DNA from: Streptacidiphilus fuscans
GTDB taxonomy: Bacteria; Actinomycetota; Actinomycetes; Streptomycetales; Streptomycetaceae
Assembly (NCBI RefSeq): GCF_015690355.1
Contig: NZ_JADPRT010000002.1
Coordinates: 693,337-757,336 of the forward strand
Direction: 5' to 3'
DNA: 64,000 bases
Shown: positions 49,267-57,617 of the stretch, piece after piece
Numbering within the stretch: the stretch's first letter is position 1
Layout of the letters: every line of letters begins with the position of its first letter
Notes under the pieces: model-generated
Told to the model about the DNA's origin: nothing
Database searches by the model: none
What the model saw: the letters and a program-made list of their open reading frames with translations, nothing else
Translations under genes and position numbers: made by a program

Positions 49267-50214
49267 TCAGTGGTGTTGGTGCTCCATCCGGACGCGCGTG
49301 GCGCCGACGGGGCCCTGAGCGTCCGATGCGGACGAGCCGTCCGGGACCGCGGGGGCCTCCTCGTCGTCCTGGGCCTCCGGCGGGGCGACCTCGCCGAAGC
49401 GGGCCAGCGCCAGCGCGCCAGCCACCGCGACCGCGAAGCCGAGGACGGCCAGCCACTCCAGGCCCGAGCGGGTCCGGTCGCCGAGCAGGATCACGCCCAG
49501 CACGGCGGGCAGGGCCGTCTCGCCGAGGACCATGGCGGCGGTGGCCGTGGTGACCTTGCCGCCGCGCACGCCCTCGGTCATGAAGACGAACGCCACCGCG
49601 CCGCCCGCCAGCAGCGCGTACGTCGCCGGGTCCTTGAACAGCGGCGCCAGGTCCATGCCGTGGATGGCGGGCAGCAGCCGGACCGAGATGCCGACCACGC
49701 CGAAGCCCAGCCCGCAGAGGCCGCCCATCACCGCCGCACGTGCCGGTTCGCGCACGCGCCAGACGGCCGCACCGGCGACGGCGATGACCAGGATCGAGGC
49801 GAGCAGGATCCAGTGCAGCGCCATGCCGGGATGCTTGTCGCCCTCCTTTCCCGCGGTCGCGCCGAGCACGGCGAGGCCGACGCAGACCCCGGCCACACCC
49901 GCCCACTCGGCGCGTCCCAGCCGCAGCCGCAGCATGGCCGCGCCCAGCACCGCCGTCACCGCGAGCGCCCCCGCCAGCGCCGCCTGGACGACGTAGAGCG
50001 GCAGCGAACGGAGCGCGACCAGCTGGGCGCAGAAGCCGAACAGGTCCAGCAGCAGGCCCGCGGCGAACGGCAGGTTGACCATCGCCTTGACGGTGCCGAC
50101 CAGGCCGGAGTCCGGGTCCGCAGGCGAGTGCTTCTGCGCGCCCAGCGCCTGGAGCACCATCGCGGTGCCGAAACAGAGGGCGGCGAGCAGGGCCATGCAG
50201 AGTCCGAGGAGCAT
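49267..50214 (-). CDS. Multi-pass membrane protein, DMT/EamA-like
   Basis: The 315-residue protein has about nine or ten membrane helices with a DMT-like duplicated pattern, beginning LLGLCMALLAALCFGTAMVLQ and showing LPLYVVQAALAGALAVTAVLGA and TAAMVLGETALPAVLGVILLGD in the second half of each repeat. The C-terminal 50 residues are a cytosolic acidic tail ending RMEHQHH. It is probably an exporter of small metabolites, but the substrate is unknown. Such DMT-like genes sit beside mfd in related genomes as I recall. Start ATG 50214. Confidence 0.85.
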   Translation of the reverse strand: MLLGLCMALLAALCFGTAMVLQALGAQKHSPADPDSGLVGTVKAMVNLPFAAGLLLDLFGFCAQLVALRSLPLYVVQAALAGALAVTAVLGAAMLRLRLGRAEWAGVAGVCVGLAVLGATAGKEGDKHPGMALHWILLASILVIAVAGAAVWRVREPARAAVMGGLCGLGFGVVGISVRLLPAIHGMDLAPLFKDPATYALLAGGAVAFVFMTEGVRGGKVTTATAAMVLGETALPAVLGVILLGDRTRSGLEWLAVLGFAVAVAGALALARFGEVAPPEAQDDEEAPAVPDGSSASDAQGPVGATRVRMEHQHH

Positions 50215-50310
50215 GTTTCGAGCGTAGCGGGACCGGGCACGCGACGACGCCTCGGCCGGGCGTGATGCCCGTCCGAGGCGTCCGACATGTGCGCGTCCCC
50301 GCCCGCGTCA

Positions 50311-50362
50311 CCCGCTGACGTCACCCCCTGACGTCACCCGCTGACGTCACCCGCTGACGTCA
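50311..50362. repeat. Tandem repeat, four 13-bp units overlapping the mfd stop
   Basis: Four head-to-tail copies of CCCGCTGACGTCA (the second reads CCCCCTGACGTCA) occupy 50311-50323, -50336, -50349 and -50362; a decayed half copy precedes them. Each unit contains the palindrome TGACGTCA. The last unit contains the mfd stop codon, so repeat slippage would move downstream sequence without altering Mfd. Confidence 0.9.
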
Positions 50363-53300
50363 CCGCTTGGCGGCGAGCTCCTCGAACATGGTGGAGAGGA
50401 ACTCCGCGCACCAGGTCAGCAGCTCGCGGCCGACGACCGGCTTGCCGCCGATCCGCGCCGTGCTCGGACGCGGGACCAGCACCAGCTTGGTCGCCGGCTT
50501 GACCTGGCTGCGCGGGTAGAGCCGGTTGAGCCGCAGCTCCTGCGACTCGCGCAGCTCCATCGGGCCGAACCGGATGAACTGCCCCTGCAACGTGATGTCC
50601 GAGATCCCGCAGCGCCGGGCGAACAGCCGCAGACCCGCCACCAGCAGCAGGTTCTCCACCGGCTCGGGCAGCTTGCCGTAGCGGTCCGTCAGCTCGGCCC
50701 GGACCTGCGCGATGTCCTCCTCCGAGTTGACCGCCGCGATCGACCGGTACGCCTGGAGCCGCAGCCGCTCGCCCGGCGCGTAGTCGTGCGGGACGTGGGC
50801 GTCGACCGGCAGCTCGATCTTGACCTCGAGCGGCTCCTCCTCCGGAGCCGCGCCGCCGTTCGCCAGTTGGTCGCGGAACTCGGCCACGGCCTCGCCGACC
50901 ATCCGCATGTAGAGGTCGAAGCCGACCCCGGCGATGTGCCCGGACTGCTCGCCGCCGAGCAGGTTGCCCGCGCCGCGGATCTCCAGGTCCTTCATCGCCA
51001 CGTACATGCCCGCGCCCATCTCGGTGTGCTGCGCGATGGTCGCCAGCCGCTCGTGGGCGGTCTCGGTCAGCGGCTTCTCCGGCGGGTAGAGCATGTAGGC
51101 GTAGCCGCGCTCGCGGCCACGGCCGACACGTCCGCGCAGCTGGTGCAGCTGGCTCAGGCCGAAGGTGTCACCGCGCTCGACGATCAGCGTGTTGGCGTTG
51201 GAGATGTCGATGCCGGACTCGACGATCGTGGTGGAGACCAGGACGTCGAACTCCTTCTCCCAGAAGTCGACGACGACCTTCTCCAGCGACTGCTCCCCCA
51301 TCTGGCCGTGGGCGGTGGCCACCCGCGCCTCGGGGACCAGCTCCTTCAGCCGGGCCGCCGCCTTGTCGATCGACTCGACCCGGTTGTGGATGTAGAAGAC
51401 CTGGCCCTCGCGGAGCAGCTCACGCCGGATCGCGGCGGCGATCTGCTTCTCCTCGTAGGGGCCGACGAAGGTCAGCACCGGGTGGCGCTCCTCCGGCGGG
51501 GTGGTGATCGTCGACATCTCGCGGATGCCCGTGACGGCCATCTCCAGCGTGCGCGGGATCGGCGTCGCGGACATCGTCAGCACGTCCACGTTGGCCCGGA
51601 GCTTCTTCAGCTGCTCCTTGTGCTCGACGCCGAAGCGCTGCTCCTCGTCGACGATGACCAGGCCCAGGTCCTTGAACCGGGTCTCGGAGGAGAAGAGCCG
51701 GTGCGTGCCGATGACCACGTCGACGCTGCCCTCGCGCAGCCCCTCCAGCACGGCCTTGGCCTCGCTGTCGGTCTGGAACCGGGAGAGCGCCTTCACCACG
51801 ACCGGGAAGTTGGCGTACCGCTCGGAGAAGGTGGAGAAGTGCTGCTGCACCAGCAGCGTGGTCGGCACCAGGACGGCCACCTGCTTGCCGTCCTGGACGG
51901 CCTTGAACGCGGCGCGCACCGCGATCTCGGTCTTGCCGTAACCCACGTCGCCGCAGATCAGACGGTCCATCGGGACCGTCTTCTCCATGTCCTCCTTGAC
52001 CTCGGCGATCGTCGAGAGCTGGTCGGGCGTCTCCGCGTAGGGGAAGGCGTCCTCCAACTCACGCTGCCACGGGGTGTCCGCGCCGAAGGCGTGGCCGGGC
52101 GAGGCCATACGCGCCGAGTAGAGCTTGATCAGGTCGGCGGCGATCTCCTTGACCGCCTTCTTGGCCCGCGCCTTGGTCTTGGTCCAGTCCGCGCCGCCGA
52201 GCCGGTGCAGCGTCGGGGCCTCACCGCCGACGTACTTGGTGACCTGCTCCAGCTGGTCGGTCGGCACGAAGAGCCGGTCGCCCGGTTGGCCGCGCTTGGC
52301 GGGCGCGTACTCCAGCACCAGGTACTCGCGGGTCGCGCCCTGGACGGTGCGCTGCACCATCTCGATGTAGCGGCCGACGCCGTGCGCCTCGTGGACCACG
52401 AAGTCGCCGGCCTTGAGGGCGAGCGGGTCGATCGCGTTGCGGCGGCGCGAGGGCATCCGGCGCATGTCCTTGGTGGAGGACTTCTGGCCGGACAGGTCGG
52501 TCTCGGTGATCACGCAGAGCTTGAGGCCCTCGTGGACCAGGCCGTGCTCGATCGCGCCGCAGGCCACCTGGATCACGTCGGTGGCGGGCTCGGTAGTGAG
52601 GTCCGGCGTCAGCCGTGCGCCGATGCCCTCGCTGCCGAGCATCTCCGCGATGCGTGAGGCCGGGCCCTGGCCCTCCGTCACCAGCACCACACGCCAGCCC
52701 TCGGCGAGACGACCCTTGCAGTCGGCGATGGCACGGGCGGTGTCGCCGCGGTAGGCCTCGACCGGGTGCATGCCCAGGTGCAGCACGTCCGGGCCGGTCG
52801 CCTCCTCCTCATCGGCGGCGAACGGGCTGACCGACCACCACGGCAGGCTGATCTCGGCGGCGTGCTCGCGGATGTCCGCCAGCGACCAGAGCGAGGCCGC
52901 GCCGACGTCCAGCGGCGCCTTTCCGCCGGAGGCGGCGGCCACCCAGGAGGCCTGGAGGAACTCGGCGCTGGTCGCCACCAGGTCGGCGGCACGGGTGCGC
53001 ACCCGCTCCGGGTCGCAGACGACGGCGACGCTGCCCTGCGGCAGCACGTCCATCAGCAGTTCCATGTCGTCGACCAGGACCGGCGCGAGCGACTCCATGC
53101 CCTCGACGGCGATGCCCTGGGCGATCTTGTCCAGGATCTCGCCGAGCTCCGGGTGCTCCTCGGCGAGCTCGGCGGCGCGGGCGCGGACCTCGTCGGTCAG
53201 CAGCAGCTCACGGCAGGGCGGGGCCCACAGGCCGTGCGGCGCGATCTCCAGCGAGCGCTGGTCGGCGACCTTGAAGTACCGGATCTCCTCGACCTCGTCG

Positions 53301-53944
53301 CCCCAGAACTCGACGCGGAGCGGGTGCTCCTCGGTCGGCGGGAAGACGTCGAGGATCCCGCCGCGCACGGCGAACTCGCCGCGCTTCTCCACCAGCTCGA
53401 CCCGCTGGTACGCGGCGGCGGCGAGGCGGGCGACCAGGTCGTCGAGGTCCACCTCCTGGCGCTGCGCGAGGCTGACGGGCTCCAGCTCGGCCAGGCCCTT
53501 GACCTGCGGCTGCAGCACGCTGCGCACCGGCGCGACGATCACCTGCAGCGGGCCGCCGACGGCGTCGTCCGCCTTCGGGTGCGCGATCCGGCGCAGCACG
53601 GCGATGCGGCGGCCGACGGTGTCCGAGCGCGGCGAGAGCCGCTCGTGCGGCAGCGTCTCCCAGGCCGGGAACTCGGCGACGGCCTCCGGCGGCAGCAGGG
53701 AAGCGAGCGCGGCGGCCAGGTCCTCGGCCTCGCGCCCGGTGGCGGTGACGGCGAGGACGGGACGTCCCCGGCTCCCCTTGGCGGCGTCCGCGAGCGCGCG
53801 TGCCAGCGCGGCCACGGCGAAAGGCCTGGCGGCCGGCGGGCCCACCAGGTCCAGGTGCCGGCGATCCCCGGCGAGTGCGGCTTCTGCGGCCTCGGCAAGC
53901 GCCGAGTCCGAGGCGACGATGTCGAGCAGGCCGGTCAGGCTCAT
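50360..53944 (-). CDS. mfd: Transcription-repair coupling factor Mfd
   Basis: The 1194-residue ATP-dependent translocase removes stalled RNA polymerase and recruits UvrA. Domains in order: UvrB-like region (about 1-330), linker, CarD-like RNA polymerase interaction domain (GDFVVHEAHGVGRYIEMV, about 515-590), and two RecA-like helicase lobes (Walker A GDVGYGKTEIAVRAAF, Walker B VDEEQRFGVEHK, then MSATPIPRTLEMAV and RGRVGRGRERGYAYM), followed by the C-terminal TRCF regulatory domain. It is full length with no missing motif. It stands alone after a 150-bp gap from the upstream coiled-coil gene. The stop lies within a tandem repeat. Confidence 0.97.
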   Translation of the reverse strand: MSLTGLLDIVASDSALAEAAEAALAGDRRHLDLVGPPAARPFAVAALARALADAAKGSRGRPVLAVTATGREAEDLAAALASLLPPEAVAEFPAWETLPHERLSPRSDTVGRRIAVLRRIAHPKADDAVGGPLQVIVAPVRSVLQPQVKGLAELEPVSLAQRQEVDLDDLVARLAAAAYQRVELVEKRGEFAVRGGILDVFPPTEEHPLRVEFWGDEVEEIRYFKVADQRSLEIAPHGLWAPPCRELLLTDEVRARAAELAEEHPELGEILDKIAQGIAVEGMESLAPVLVDDMELLMDVLPQGSVAVVCDPERVRTRAADLVATSAEFLQASWVAAASGGKAPLDVGAASLWSLADIREHAAEISLPWWSVSPFAADEEEATGPDVLHLGMHPVEAYRGDTARAIADCKGRLAEGWRVVLVTEGQGPASRIAEMLGSEGIGARLTPDLTTEPATDVIQVACGAIEHGLVHEGLKLCVITETDLSGQKSSTKDMRRMPSRRRNAIDPLALKAGDFVVHEAHGVGRYIEMVQRTVQGATREYLVLEYAPAKRGQPGDRLFVPTDQLEQVTKYVGGEAPTLHRLGGADWTKTKARAKKAVKEIAADLIKLYSARMASPGHAFGADTPWQRELEDAFPYAETPDQLSTIAEVKEDMEKTVPMDRLICGDVGYGKTEIAVRAAFKAVQDGKQVAVLVPTTLLVQQHFSTFSERYANFPVVVKALSRFQTDSEAKAVLEGLREGSVDVVIGTHRLFSSETRFKDLGLVIVDEEQRFGVEHKEQLKKLRANVDVLTMSATPIPRTLEMAVTGIREMSTITTPPEERHPVLTFVGPYEEKQIAAAIRRELLREGQVFYIHNRVESIDKAAARLKELVPEARVATAHGQMGEQSLEKVVVDFWEKEFDVLVSTTIVESGIDISNANTLIVERGDTFGLSQLHQLRGRVGRGRERGYAYMLYPPEKPLTETAHERLATIAQHTEMGAGMYVAMKDLEIRGAGNLLGGEQSGHIAGVGFDLYMRMVGEAVAEFRDQLANGGAAPEEEPLEVKIELPVDAHVPHDYAPGERLRLQAYRSIAAVNSEEDIAQVRAELTDRYGKLPEPVENLLLVAGLRLFARRCGISDITLQGQFIRFGPMELRESQELRLNRLYPRSQVKPATKLVLVPRPSTARIGGKPVVGRELLTWCAEFLSTMFEELAAKR

Positions 53945-54040
53945 CTACTTCTCTCAGCCAGAGGCAACGCGAAACACCCGGACTGCGAAGCAACCCGGGG
54001 GTTCCCAGAGTACGCCGCCGACTCGAACGACGCGCAGACG

Positions 54041-54097
54041 CTTTCGCTCCCGCAGGCGGTTGCACCATCCAGGGGCGCGGGGCTCTGGATAGTGCAC
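54041..54097. repeat. Dispersed palindromic element, short copy
   Basis: GGTTGCACCATCCAGGGGCG starts at about 54058, and the hairpin closes with CTGGAT-A-GTGCACC (54084-54098), giving an outer ATCCAG/CTGGAT stem around the GGGCGCGGGG core. Unlike the other copies it lies between two genes on the same strand, downstream of the coiled-coil gene stop and upstream of mfd. Confidence 0.75.
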
Positions 54098-55117
54098 CTA
54101 CTCGTTGGGGTTGTCCGCGGACTCCGGGATCGTCGGGAGCTCCGAGGTGTCCGACTCGCTGTCGACCTGCGGGGTGCCCTCGTCGTCAGCCTCGTCCTCA
54201 GGCCCGGCCTCGTCGTCGTCCGCCCCGCCGCCCGCGACCGTGCCCGTCAGGGCGATCAGCGTCTGGCGGATGTGGTCGAGCTGGCCCTGGATCTGGTCGC
54301 GGCGTTCCTCGAAGGTCCGGTACTCGCGGTCCGAGGCCTCGGCGATGCGGGAGGCCTCCCGCCGCGCGGCCTCCAGGAGGCGTTCGGCCTGGGTCGCCGC
54401 GTCGGCGTCTATCCCCGCTGACTTCGCCTCCATCGCCTTGTGGTGGCGCTCGCTCTCGTTGAGCTTGCGGTCGCCGACCGCGGTGATCTCGGCCTCCCAG
54501 GCCACCACCTTGACGTCGTGCGCGGCGAACTCCTGTGCGGCGGCGCGCTGCTGGCCGGTCAGCCAGGTCTGCGCGTCCTCCGTGTGGTTCTCCGCACGCG
54601 AGCGGATGTCGTCCGCGTACGCCACGGCGTCGTCGTGCAGGGCGCGGGCGTCGCGGTCGGCCTCGGCGCGCTCCGCCTCCGCGCGGGAGCGGGCGCGGTC
54701 GAGCTCGCGGCGGTGGCCCTCGTCGGACGCGGCGCGGAGCTGGTCCGCGTACTGCCCGGCGGCGGTGCGCTCGCGCCGCGACGCGGTGCGGGCCTCGGCG
54801 TCGATCCGGGCAGCCTCCTGGACCGCCCCGGAACGGACCGCCTCGGCCTCCTCCTCGGCGGTGACCAGCAGGCCGGCGGCGCGCGGGCTGAGGACTTCGA
54901 AGTCCGGGACGGTGGCCTCGGCCACGCCCTGGGCCTCGCGCATGTCCATCAGCTGGCGTTCCAGGCCGCGCATCCGGTCCCCGAGCGAGGCGAGGCCCTG
55001 CCAGGCCTCGTCGCGGGCGGCCGTCAACCTGGCGAGGGCCTGGTCCACCTGGTCGACGTCGTAGCCTCGGCGCGTCAGGGTGAACTCTGTGGCGTGGGGA
55101 GTCGTCGGTTCACTCAT
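54098..55117 (-). CDS. DivIVA-like coiled-coil protein
   Basis: The 339-residue protein starts (ATG 55117) with a short DivIVA-type N-terminal domain, EFTLTRRGYDVDQVDQALARL, and continues as long heptad coiled coils rich in Ala, Glu and Arg (AEEEAEAVRSGAVQEAARIDAEARTASRRE; cited in part), ending in an acidic, disordered tail (DDDEAGPEDEADDEG). This is the layout of streptomycete cytoskeletal scaffold proteins in the Scy/FilP neighbourhood, often annotated as cellulose-binding. It probably acts at growing tips or septa. It is upstream of mfd and downstream of the SUKH-4 gene on the same strand. Confidence 0.87.
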   Translation of the reverse strand: MSEPTTPHATEFTLTRRGYDVDQVDQALARLTAARDEAWQGLASLGDRMRGLERQLMDMREAQGVAEATVPDFEVLSPRAAGLLVTAEEEAEAVRSGAVQEAARIDAEARTASRRERTAAGQYADQLRAASDEGHRRELDRARSRAEAERAEADRDARALHDDAVAYADDIRSRAENHTEDAQTWLTGQQRAAAQEFAAHDVKVVAWEAEITAVGDRKLNESERHHKAMEAKSAGIDADAATQAERLLEAARREASRIAEASDREYRTFEERRDQIQGQLDHIRQTLIALTGTVAGGGADDDEAGPEDEADDEGTPQVDSESDTSELPTIPESADNPNE

Positions 55118-55208
55118 ACTCTGCTGCCGTTCCTCCGCTGGCCGGGCCCGATCGGTCATCGTCCTATTTTGAGCAGATTAATTCTTCTTCAGACGGTACC
55201 GACACAGC

Positions 55209-55240
55209 AACGAGGGCCGGCCACCGGGCCGACCCCCGTT
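55209..55240 (-). terminator. Hairpin terminator after the deaminase/SUKH-4 gene
   Basis: AACGAGGGCCGGCC (55209-55222) pairs with GGCCGACCCCCGTT (55227-55240) across ACCG over 12 of 14 positions, 18 bases past the stop. No T-run in the minus-strand direction. It would insulate the coiled-coil gene. Confidence 0.65.
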
Positions 55241-55258
55241 CACCGAGGCTCCACAGGT

Positions 55259-57610
55259 CTAGAGCAGGCCGTCCCAGAACTGCTCCAGCACGACGGACCA
55301 CCAGTTCTCCGGCGACGAGAGCGCCGCCGGGTCGACGGTGAGCAGCTCGTTCTGGAAGTCCGTGGTCCAGTGGCCGGCCTGTTCCTGCGTCAGGCCGTAA
55401 CGGAACCGCCAGAGGCGACCGAGCACAGCCAGACTCCGGACGAACTCGGTCACGCCACTGTTGACGAAACGCGGCTGGCTCGCCTCGGGACCGGCAGGCT
55501 GACCCGGCGAACCCAGGTCCACCGCGACGACAGCGTTGGTGCCGTACTGCACGCACAGCTGACGGCCGTAGTCGTTGCCCAGGACCAGGTAGGACGCCGC
55601 GTCCGGACCGGCCGTCAGGCCGCGCTCCGCGGCGAGCTCGGCCAGCGTCGGCACCGGGCGCCCCGGCTGGGCCTGCGCCCAGAAGAACGGACCGAAGTCA
55701 CGCGGCAGGCCGACCCAGGTCAGCGTCGCGGAGACGACCTCGGGCAGGCCCGGACGGGCGGCGGCTTGCGCCTCGTAGCGGAACAGGTTCTGGTCGCCGA
55801 AGGCCGCGGCGACCTCCTGCCCCAGCACCTGCGGGGGCGGCGGCGGGGTCGGCGCCCCGGCGGGCGGCAGCGACGCGCGCACGGGCGCGACCGGCTCCGG
55901 GCCGGACGCGTGCTGGTGCAGCTCCTTCAGGTGGTCCACCAGGTGCTCGACGCCGGCACGCCGGGCCGCCGCGTCCCGCCCGTACGGGGCGGTGTGCGTG
56001 ATACGGACGTTGGGCCAGGCCTCCTTGACCATCCGCGCGCAGTACCCGGCGGGCAGGTCGCAGCACTCCAGCTCGGTGTGCAGCTCAAGCACCTGCTCCG
56101 GCGGCACGTTGAGCCGACGGACCTCCTGCAGGATCTGCCACTCCGGGTGCGGCAGGCCGAGCGCGGAACGCTGGATGACCTGCTGCTCGGAGCCGTCCGG
56201 ACCGCGGTAGCGGAGCACGGCCATGTAGCCGGGCCCGACGGTCGGCACACCGCTCGGCGCACCGGGGACACCGGGCATGCCGGGCTGGGGCGCCAGCTGA
56301 CCGGGCAGTCCGGGCGTGGCCTGCCCGCCCATGGAGGCCCCGGGCGGGGGCGGCGGCATACCGGGGCCACCCATCGGCGCACCCGGCGGCGGGGGCGGAG
56401 GCATGCCAGGACCGCCGACCGGGGGCGCTCCGGGCACGACGGCCGGGCCGGACAGCATCGTCGGCGCGAACGCGATCCCGGCGTCGTCCATCCCCCCGGG
56501 CGGCGGCGGCATACCAGGGCCACCCATCGGGGCGCCGGGCGGAGGCGGCGGCATACCGGGACCACCCATCGGCGCACCCGGAGGCGGAGGCGGCATACCG
56601 GGGCCACCCATGGACGCACCGGGCGGAGGCGGAGGCATGCCAGGGCCACCCATCGGCGCACCGGGCGGAGGCGGAGGCATACCGGGAACGCCCATGGGCG
56701 CACCGGGCGGCGGCGGAGGAACCGGTGGCCCACCAGCCGGAACCTGCAACGCCGGACCGGACAACATCGTGGGCGCGTAGGCAATCCCCTCGGCATCCGA
56801 GCCCGCACCGGGGCCACCCATCGGTGCACCGGGCGGCGGAGGAGGCATGCCAGGGCCACCCATCGGCGCACCAGGCGGCGGGGGCGGCATACCGGGGCCG
56901 CCCATCGGAACACCCGGCGGAGGCGGGGGCATACCCGGACCGCCCATCGGCGCACCGGGGAACCCGCCCTGCGACGGTCCCGACGGCCCAGACGGTCCCA
57001 GCTGGCCTGACAGACCGTCAGAACCGAACGGCGGAGGCGGCGCAGCGGGCCCCGGGAGACCGGGCGCGGCGGCGGCAACGGGGGCCGGGGCCGGCGGCGC
57101 GAGCGGCGCGGACGGCGCCGCGTCGGGCCCGGGCAGGGAGTTCACGGCGGGGGGCGCCGAGAGCATGGTCGGCACCTCGGCGGGCGGGCCCGACGAGACC
57201 GGCGGGGCGACCTGCAGGCTGGCGGCCTCCGCCTCACGGGCCTTGGCGGCGGCCTCCTCCAGCCACTGCGGCGGGCTGAGCAGGAAGGACGTCGCCTCCA
57301 TCAGGTCCATGTCCGGCGGGGCCGAGTTCTGGGTGGGCGTAGCGCCGACCGGGCGGCCGTAGGCCTCCTCGTAGCGCTTGACCACCTCGTTGATCGGCAG
57401 GCCGGGCCAGAGCGTGGTGGTGCCGGTGTCCCGCGCGATCACCATGCGCGCCGCGCCGCCGTCCGACGACGGTCCGTCGGTGCGGTCGACGGCCCAGGCG
57501 ACGAAGCCCAGGTCGAACTCGCGCACCCGCACCTCGCGGCGCCGGTATCCGGGCACACCGCCGTTGATCCACTCCTCGGCGCGCTCCTGCGCCTCCGCGT
57601 ACGTCACCAC
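55259..57610 (-). CDS. Imm35-like / Pro-Gly repeat / deaminase / SUKH-4 fusion protein
   Basis: This 783-residue protein carries several domains. Residues 1-88 (TYAEAQERAEEWINGG, FVAWAVDRTDG, RMVIARDTGTTTLWPGLP) match the YrhB/Imm35 pattern. Residues about 217-432 hold around 11 copies of a GMPPPPPGAPMGG unit, with a PTMLSxP motif at 147, 280 and 383. A nucleic-acid/nucleotide deaminase domain (about 462-570) shows HPE (488-490) and zinc cysteines in ECCDLPAGYC (517, 524). The C-terminus (about 605-740) has SUKH-4 features: LGNDYGRQLCVQYG and FVNSGVTEFVRSL. No signal peptide or secretion domain is present. The start GTG 57610 is 7 bp after the upstream gene's stop. Confidence 0.88.
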   Translation of the reverse strand: MVTYAEAQERAEEWINGGVPGYRRREVRVREFDLGFVAWAVDRTDGPSSDGGAARMVIARDTGTTTLWPGLPINEVVKRYEEAYGRPVGATPTQNSAPPDMDLMEATSFLLSPPQWLEEAAAKAREAEAASLQVAPPVSSGPPAEVPTMLSAPPAVNSLPGPDAAPSAPLAPPAPAPVAAAAPGLPGPAAPPPPFGSDGLSGQLGPSGPSGPSQGGFPGAPMGGPGMPPPPPGVPMGGPGMPPPPPGAPMGGPGMPPPPPGAPMGGPGAGSDAEGIAYAPTMLSGPALQVPAGGPPVPPPPPGAPMGVPGMPPPPPGAPMGGPGMPPPPPGASMGGPGMPPPPPGAPMGGPGMPPPPPGAPMGGPGMPPPPGGMDDAGIAFAPTMLSGPAVVPGAPPVGGPGMPPPPPPGAPMGGPGMPPPPPGASMGGQATPGLPGQLAPQPGMPGVPGAPSGVPTVGPGYMAVLRYRGPDGSEQQVIQRSALGLPHPEWQILQEVRRLNVPPEQVLELHTELECCDLPAGYCARMVKEAWPNVRITHTAPYGRDAAARRAGVEHLVDHLKELHQHASGPEPVAPVRASLPPAGAPTPPPPPQVLGQEVAAAFGDQNLFRYEAQAAARPGLPEVVSATLTWVGLPRDFGPFFWAQAQPGRPVPTLAELAAERGLTAGPDAASYLVLGNDYGRQLCVQYGTNAVVAVDLGSPGQPAGPEASQPRFVNSGVTEFVRSLAVLGRLWRFRYGLTQEQAGHWTTDFQNELLTVDPAALSSPENWWSVVLEQFWDGLL

Positions 57611-57617
57611 GTCGACG

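Noticed and set aside
50786..52657. 623-residue plus-strand frame opposite mfd
   Set aside because: Mfd motifs are unambiguous on the minus strand; the shadow lacks any recognisable domain.
56316..57000. Repetitive DNA considered as a CRISPR array or non-coding tandem repeat
   Set aside because: The repeats are in frame and encode a Pro/Gly/Met arm; there are no unique spacers and no cas genes.
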